From an uncultured Ruminococcus sp. (lineage in GTDB: Bacteria > Bacillota > Clostridia > Oscillospirales > Ruminococcaceae): a DNA stretch of 8,614 nt. The first letter of the stretch is position 1, and each line of letters opens with the position of its first letter. The notes under the pieces were generated by a model. That model ran no database searches and was not told the DNA's origin. It saw only the letters and a list, made by a program, of their open reading frames with translations. This document shows, one piece after another, positions 6,344 to 8,614 of this stretch. Position numbers and translations under genes: made by a program. The stretch lies in contig CAMNJD010000200.1 of the NCBI GenBank assembly GCA_946540705.1, forward strand, positions 1 to 8,614, read 5' to 3'.

Positions 6344-7481
6344 ATTTCTTTCTCCTTGTCATCAGAAAGCCCAGCAGAATCAGAACTGCTGACAGCACTG
6401 CCATGGTGATGACCGTAACGATATAGCGCCGGTAATCACTGTCGATATTCAGATAATACAGACTGTCGGTAATGACGGCGGCAGGATTGATTTTGTTGAC
6501 CCACGGCACATGTTTGCGAATGATGCCCTTCATGTTGCCGATCATCAGCCCGCTGAGGAAACAGCAGAGCATAGACACACCGAAGCAGATGCTGGTTTTG
6601 GTTCCGGTCTGGAATCTGCCGATTGAGCCGATGCAGAAGCCAAAAGACAGACCGAGAATCCCGCCGAGAACGGATGTCAGGTAGATCAGTCCCAGATTGC
6701 CGCCGAACTGGATCCGGAGGACAAACCGGAGGAATGTGACGCTGATTACCATGCAGATCGTCTGCACGATCATGCTGCCGAGCAGGCAGGCGGCGAGACT
6801 GACGGATTTCGGGGTGGGGGAGCAGCACTTTCTCGCACCGAGCTTTGAAAGGTTACCCTGATTCTGAATTGTGATATGCAGTCCTGTAATTGACCCGTAC
6901 ATCGCGACCATTGCCAGCAGATTGGTAAAATATTCGATCATAAAATCGGGATTGCCCTTTGTCAGGGGAACCTCCGTGACCGGTTTGATCTCCGCTGTCA
7001 GGCTTTCGATCACAGCCTGTGCAGAGGCAGGATCGGATGCGATGCATTCGCGTGCGACATCATTTGTCATGTTGTACTGCTCCGCGAAGTTTCGCAGGAG
7101 TGTTTCTTCAACGTCCGCCTCGTAAATAGACGACTCGCTCTGCAATACCGTTAAGGAAAGCCGGCCGTCGGCATTGAGAATTCCTTTGACCTCTTCAGCC
7201 TCCAGCAAGCGGTCTGCTTCGTCAGCATCTACATACTGCACTGAAAGAAGCGCATCGTCGCCATTCGAGACTGCTTCCAGAACCTGATGCAGTACCGGGT
7301 CATCCTGTGTCTCTACGACGGCGACCGGAATCACTGCGGTTTTTGCCACATTGGTATAGATATTTTTGAATGCGATCTTAAAGGCGATACCCAGAAACAT
7401 CGGAAACAGGATCAGCCAGAAGATCAGATCCTTGACCCGAAGCGCAGTACGCAGTTCGTATTTCAGATTGTGCAGGAACAT
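6330..7481 (-). CDS. ABC-2 type permease, first subunit
   Basis: This is a 383-residue membrane protein with the same plan as its downstream partner. One helix near residues 18-36 is followed by an extracellular domain to about 180, then five helices (about 182-204, 228-252, 262-285, 297-316, 352-374), ending in a basic RRKKY tail. The loop MKGIIRKHVPWVNKINPAA (about 317-335) before the last helix matches the NatB/ABC-2 pattern. The start is the ATG at 7479-7481: AGGAGG (7488-7493) lies 6 bases before it, inside the last codons of the ATPase gene, and the ATPase TGA is 1 base upstream. A longer in-frame reading to 7532 lacks this support. It probably forms a heterodimer with the second permease. 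The two share topology but little obvious sequence, so they are paralogous subunits, not a recent duplication. Confidence 0.92.
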   Translation of the reverse strand: MFLHNLKYELRTALRVKDLIFWLILFPMFLGIAFKIAFKNIYTNVAKTAVIPVAVVETQDDPVLHQVLEAVSNGDDALLSVQYVDADEADRLLEAEEVKGILNADGRLSLTVLQSESSIYEADVEETLLRNFAEQYNMTNDVARECIASDPASAQAVIESLTAEIKPVTEVPLTKGNPDFMIEYFTNLLAMVAMYGSITGLHITIQNQGNLSKLGARKCCSPTPKSVSLAACLLGSMIVQTICMVISVTFLRFVLRIQFGGNLGLIYLTSVLGGILGLSFGFCIGSIGRFQTGTKTSICFGVSMLCCFLSGLMIGNMKGIIRKHVPWVNKINPAAVITDSLYYLNIDSDYRRYIVTVITMAVLSAVLILLGFLMTRRKKYASV

Positions 7482-7482
7482 A

Positions 7483-8433
7483 TCAGCCCTCCTTGTCTCT
7501 GAGTGCCTTGCCGGTGATCTCAAGGAACACATCGTTCAGCGTCGGCAGTTCGGTATAAACTCTTCCGAAGATCAGGTCGTTCTTTTGCAGGACATCCAGG
7601 ATCCGGATGAGATTATGCTTTCCGCCTGAGCAGAATACCGTGAGCTTTCCCTCACTGTATTCTGTATTGTACACATGCGGAAGTTTCCCGATTGCTTCAT
7701 GTACCTGTTCGGGAAGCTCAAGAATCTCGATCGAAACAGTCTCCGTGTTTTTGATCATCCGCTTCAGCTCTTCCTTCGTGCCTTCTGCAATTTTCTTCCC
7801 CTTATCCATGATCGCGATACGGGTGCAGATCTGCTCGACCTCCTCCATATAGTGCGAGGTGTAGATGATCGTAGCACCGCTGCGGTTCAGCTCTTCAATT
7901 CCTTCGAGAATTTTGTTTCTGCTCTGCGGATCAACTGCGACAGTCGGTTCATCCAGAATGATGAGCCGGGGCTTATGTGCTATGCCGCAGGCGATGTTCA
8001 GACGGCGAAGCAGACCGCCGGAGAGCTTTTTCGGTCGGAATTTGATGAAATCCTCCAGCCCGACAAACCGGATCGCATCTTCAACATACTGCTTGCGCTT
8101 TGCTTTGTCGGGAATATACAGACCGCAGAAATAGTCGATATTCTCATATACGGTCAGTTCATCAAATACCGCGACATCCTGCATGATAATACCGATTTGC
8201 TGCTTGATATCGTAAGCGGTCGGAGTCATCGGCTTTCCGAAAATCTCAATGCTGCCTTTGTCATATGCGAGCAGGGAAAGCAGACAGTTGATCGTCGTCG
8301 TTTTACCTGAGCCGTTCGGCCCGAGCAGACCGAAGACCTCGCCCTCTCTGATTTCCAGATTCAGATGATCCAGTGCGATCAGTTCTCCGTAACGCTTCAC
8401 CAGATTTTCAATTTTAATGACAGTGTTTTCCAT
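7483..8433 (-). CDS. ABC-2 exporter ATPase, NatA/CcmA type
   Basis: This is the cytoplasmic motor of the exporter formed with the two permeases downstream, 316 residues. Seen: Walker A GPNGSGKTT (about 38-46), Q-loop IIMQDVAVFDELT (Q85), signature LSGGLLRRL (137-145), Walker B LIILDEPTVAVDP (157-169), and the H-loop histidine in YTSHYMEE (194). Residues after about 225 form the small C-terminal domain common in NatA-like ATPases. The signature has LL where LSGGQ or LSGGM is usual, but the other catalytic residues are intact, so it should be active. The start is the ATG at 8431-8433, with AAGGGAG (8442-8448) 8 bases before it. A longer frame to 8505 runs through the promoter and is rejected. 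It is the first gene of the operon, and the next start is 1 base beyond its stop. Confidence 0.95.
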   Translation of the reverse strand: MENTVIKIENLVKRYGELIALDHLNLEIREGEVFGLLGPNGSGKTTTINCLLSLLAYDKGSIEIFGKPMTPTAYDIKQQIGIIMQDVAVFDELTVYENIDYFCGLYIPDKAKRKQYVEDAIRFVGLEDFIKFRPKKLSGGLLRRLNIACGIAHKPRLIILDEPTVAVDPQSRNKILEGIEELNRSGATIIYTSHYMEEVEQICTRIAIMDKGKKIAEGTKEELKRMIKNTETVSIEILELPEQVHEAIGKLPHVYNTEYSEGKLTVFCSGGKHNLIRILDVLQKNDLIFGRVYTELPTLNDVFLEITGKALRDKEG

Positions 8434-8469
8434 GATCCAAACTCCCTTCCTGAATCGCTGTCTCGTTGC

Positions 8470-8494
8470 TTCCGATATTTCTATTATACCGGAA
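8470..8494. promoter_or_regulatory. Possible operator: dyad over the -10 box
   Basis: TTCCG (8470-8474) and CGGAA (8490-8494) form an inverted repeat centred at 8482, with further partial symmetry in the TAT/ATA bases inside. It covers the -10 box and the likely start site, where a bound repressor would block RNA polymerase. GntR- or TetR-type repressors often control such exporters, but none is encoded in the window. This is inference from position and symmetry only. Confidence 0.35.
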
Positions 8495-8511
8495 ACGAAT
8501 GTCATTTTCCA
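8483..8511 (-). promoter_or_regulatory. Sigma-A promoter of the ABC-2 operon
   Basis: On the minus strand a perfect -10 box TATAAT (8483-8488) lies 17 bases after a weaker -35 box TGGAAA (8506-8511, 4 of 6 matches). The start site should be near 8476, leaving a leader of about 43 bases before the ATPase ATG. A perfect -10 with a weak -35 and flanking dyads suggests a regulated promoter. Confidence 0.75.
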
Positions 8512-8534
8512 GTGTCAGAGGTCAGTTCCTCATG

Positions 8535-8546
8535 TGACAAATGTCA
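8535..8546. promoter_or_regulatory. Possible upstream regulator site TGACA-AA-TGTCA
   Basis: A perfect 12-base palindrome is centred about 64 bases upstream of the likely start site of the ABC-2 operon. The half-site TGTCA recurs at 8500-8504 and 8513-8517, on either side of the -35 box, so four copies of the half-site (in either orientation) lie within 47 bases. This resembles the binding sites of a dimeric regulator acting from upstream, but no protein is known here. Confidence 0.4.
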
Positions 8547-8614
8547 TGTTTACGGTGATGATGCATATATCTCGGACAAAACCGTGCAGAATCGCAGATT
8601 AGCGCTCTGGTTTC

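Noticed and set aside
8534..8562. Plus-strand promoter GTGACA-17-GATGAT facing the right edge
   Set aside because: The -10 box is poor (4 of 6), and no open frame with a ribosome binding site follows before the window ends.

Overview
The window looks like chromosome from a Gram-positive, clostridial-type Bacillota, probably a Ruminococcus-like member of the Oscillospiraceae. The grounds are strong AGGAGG-type ribosome binding sites, textbook sigma-A promoters, a tRNA without encoded CCA, medium GC content, and a family of exporters typical of gut Clostridia. The genus is inferred from style and from my recollection of the repeat at the left edge; it was not checked against a database. I see no phage, transposase, CRISPR or defence genes.

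Layout from left to right. Positions 1-82 hold a hairpin-rich, probably dispersed repeat cut by the window edge. Positions 152-4842 hold a minus-strand operon, read right to left: a sigma-A promoter, hpt (hypoxanthine phosphoribosyltransferase), a LolD/MacB-type ABC ATPase, and a giant FtsX-like permease with a long coiled-coil hairpin. hpt and the ATPase are 4 bases apart, and the permease follows about 25 bases further on. Positions 4930-5042 hold a plus-strand tRNA-Pro(TGG) with its own promoter, divergent from hpt. Positions 5063-5100 hold a terminator that works in both directions and sits between the tRNA and the next operon. Positions 5168-8511 hold a second minus-strand operon: a promoter with two dyad elements, a NatA-type ABC ATPase, and two ABC-2 permeases. 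The genes are 1 base apart or overlap by 14 bases. The right edge (8512-8614) is intergenic.

How the genes work together. The three-gene ABC-2 operon should form one exporter: an ATPase dimer with a heterodimer of two six-helix permeases. Its substrate cannot be read from the sequence. The ATPase and FtsX-like protein should form a separate type VII (MacB/LolCDE-like) machine that moves an extracellular helical arm rather than, or as well as, transporting a solute through the membrane. Hpt is a housekeeping purine salvage enzyme. Its tight linkage to the ATPase suggests co-expression, not necessarily shared function.

The most notable points are the hpt-exporter linkage, the predicted long helical hairpin in the permease, the structured repeat at the left edge, and the dyad-rich promoter of the second exporter. 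Nothing here is clearly an undescribed system, and most genes belong to common families.
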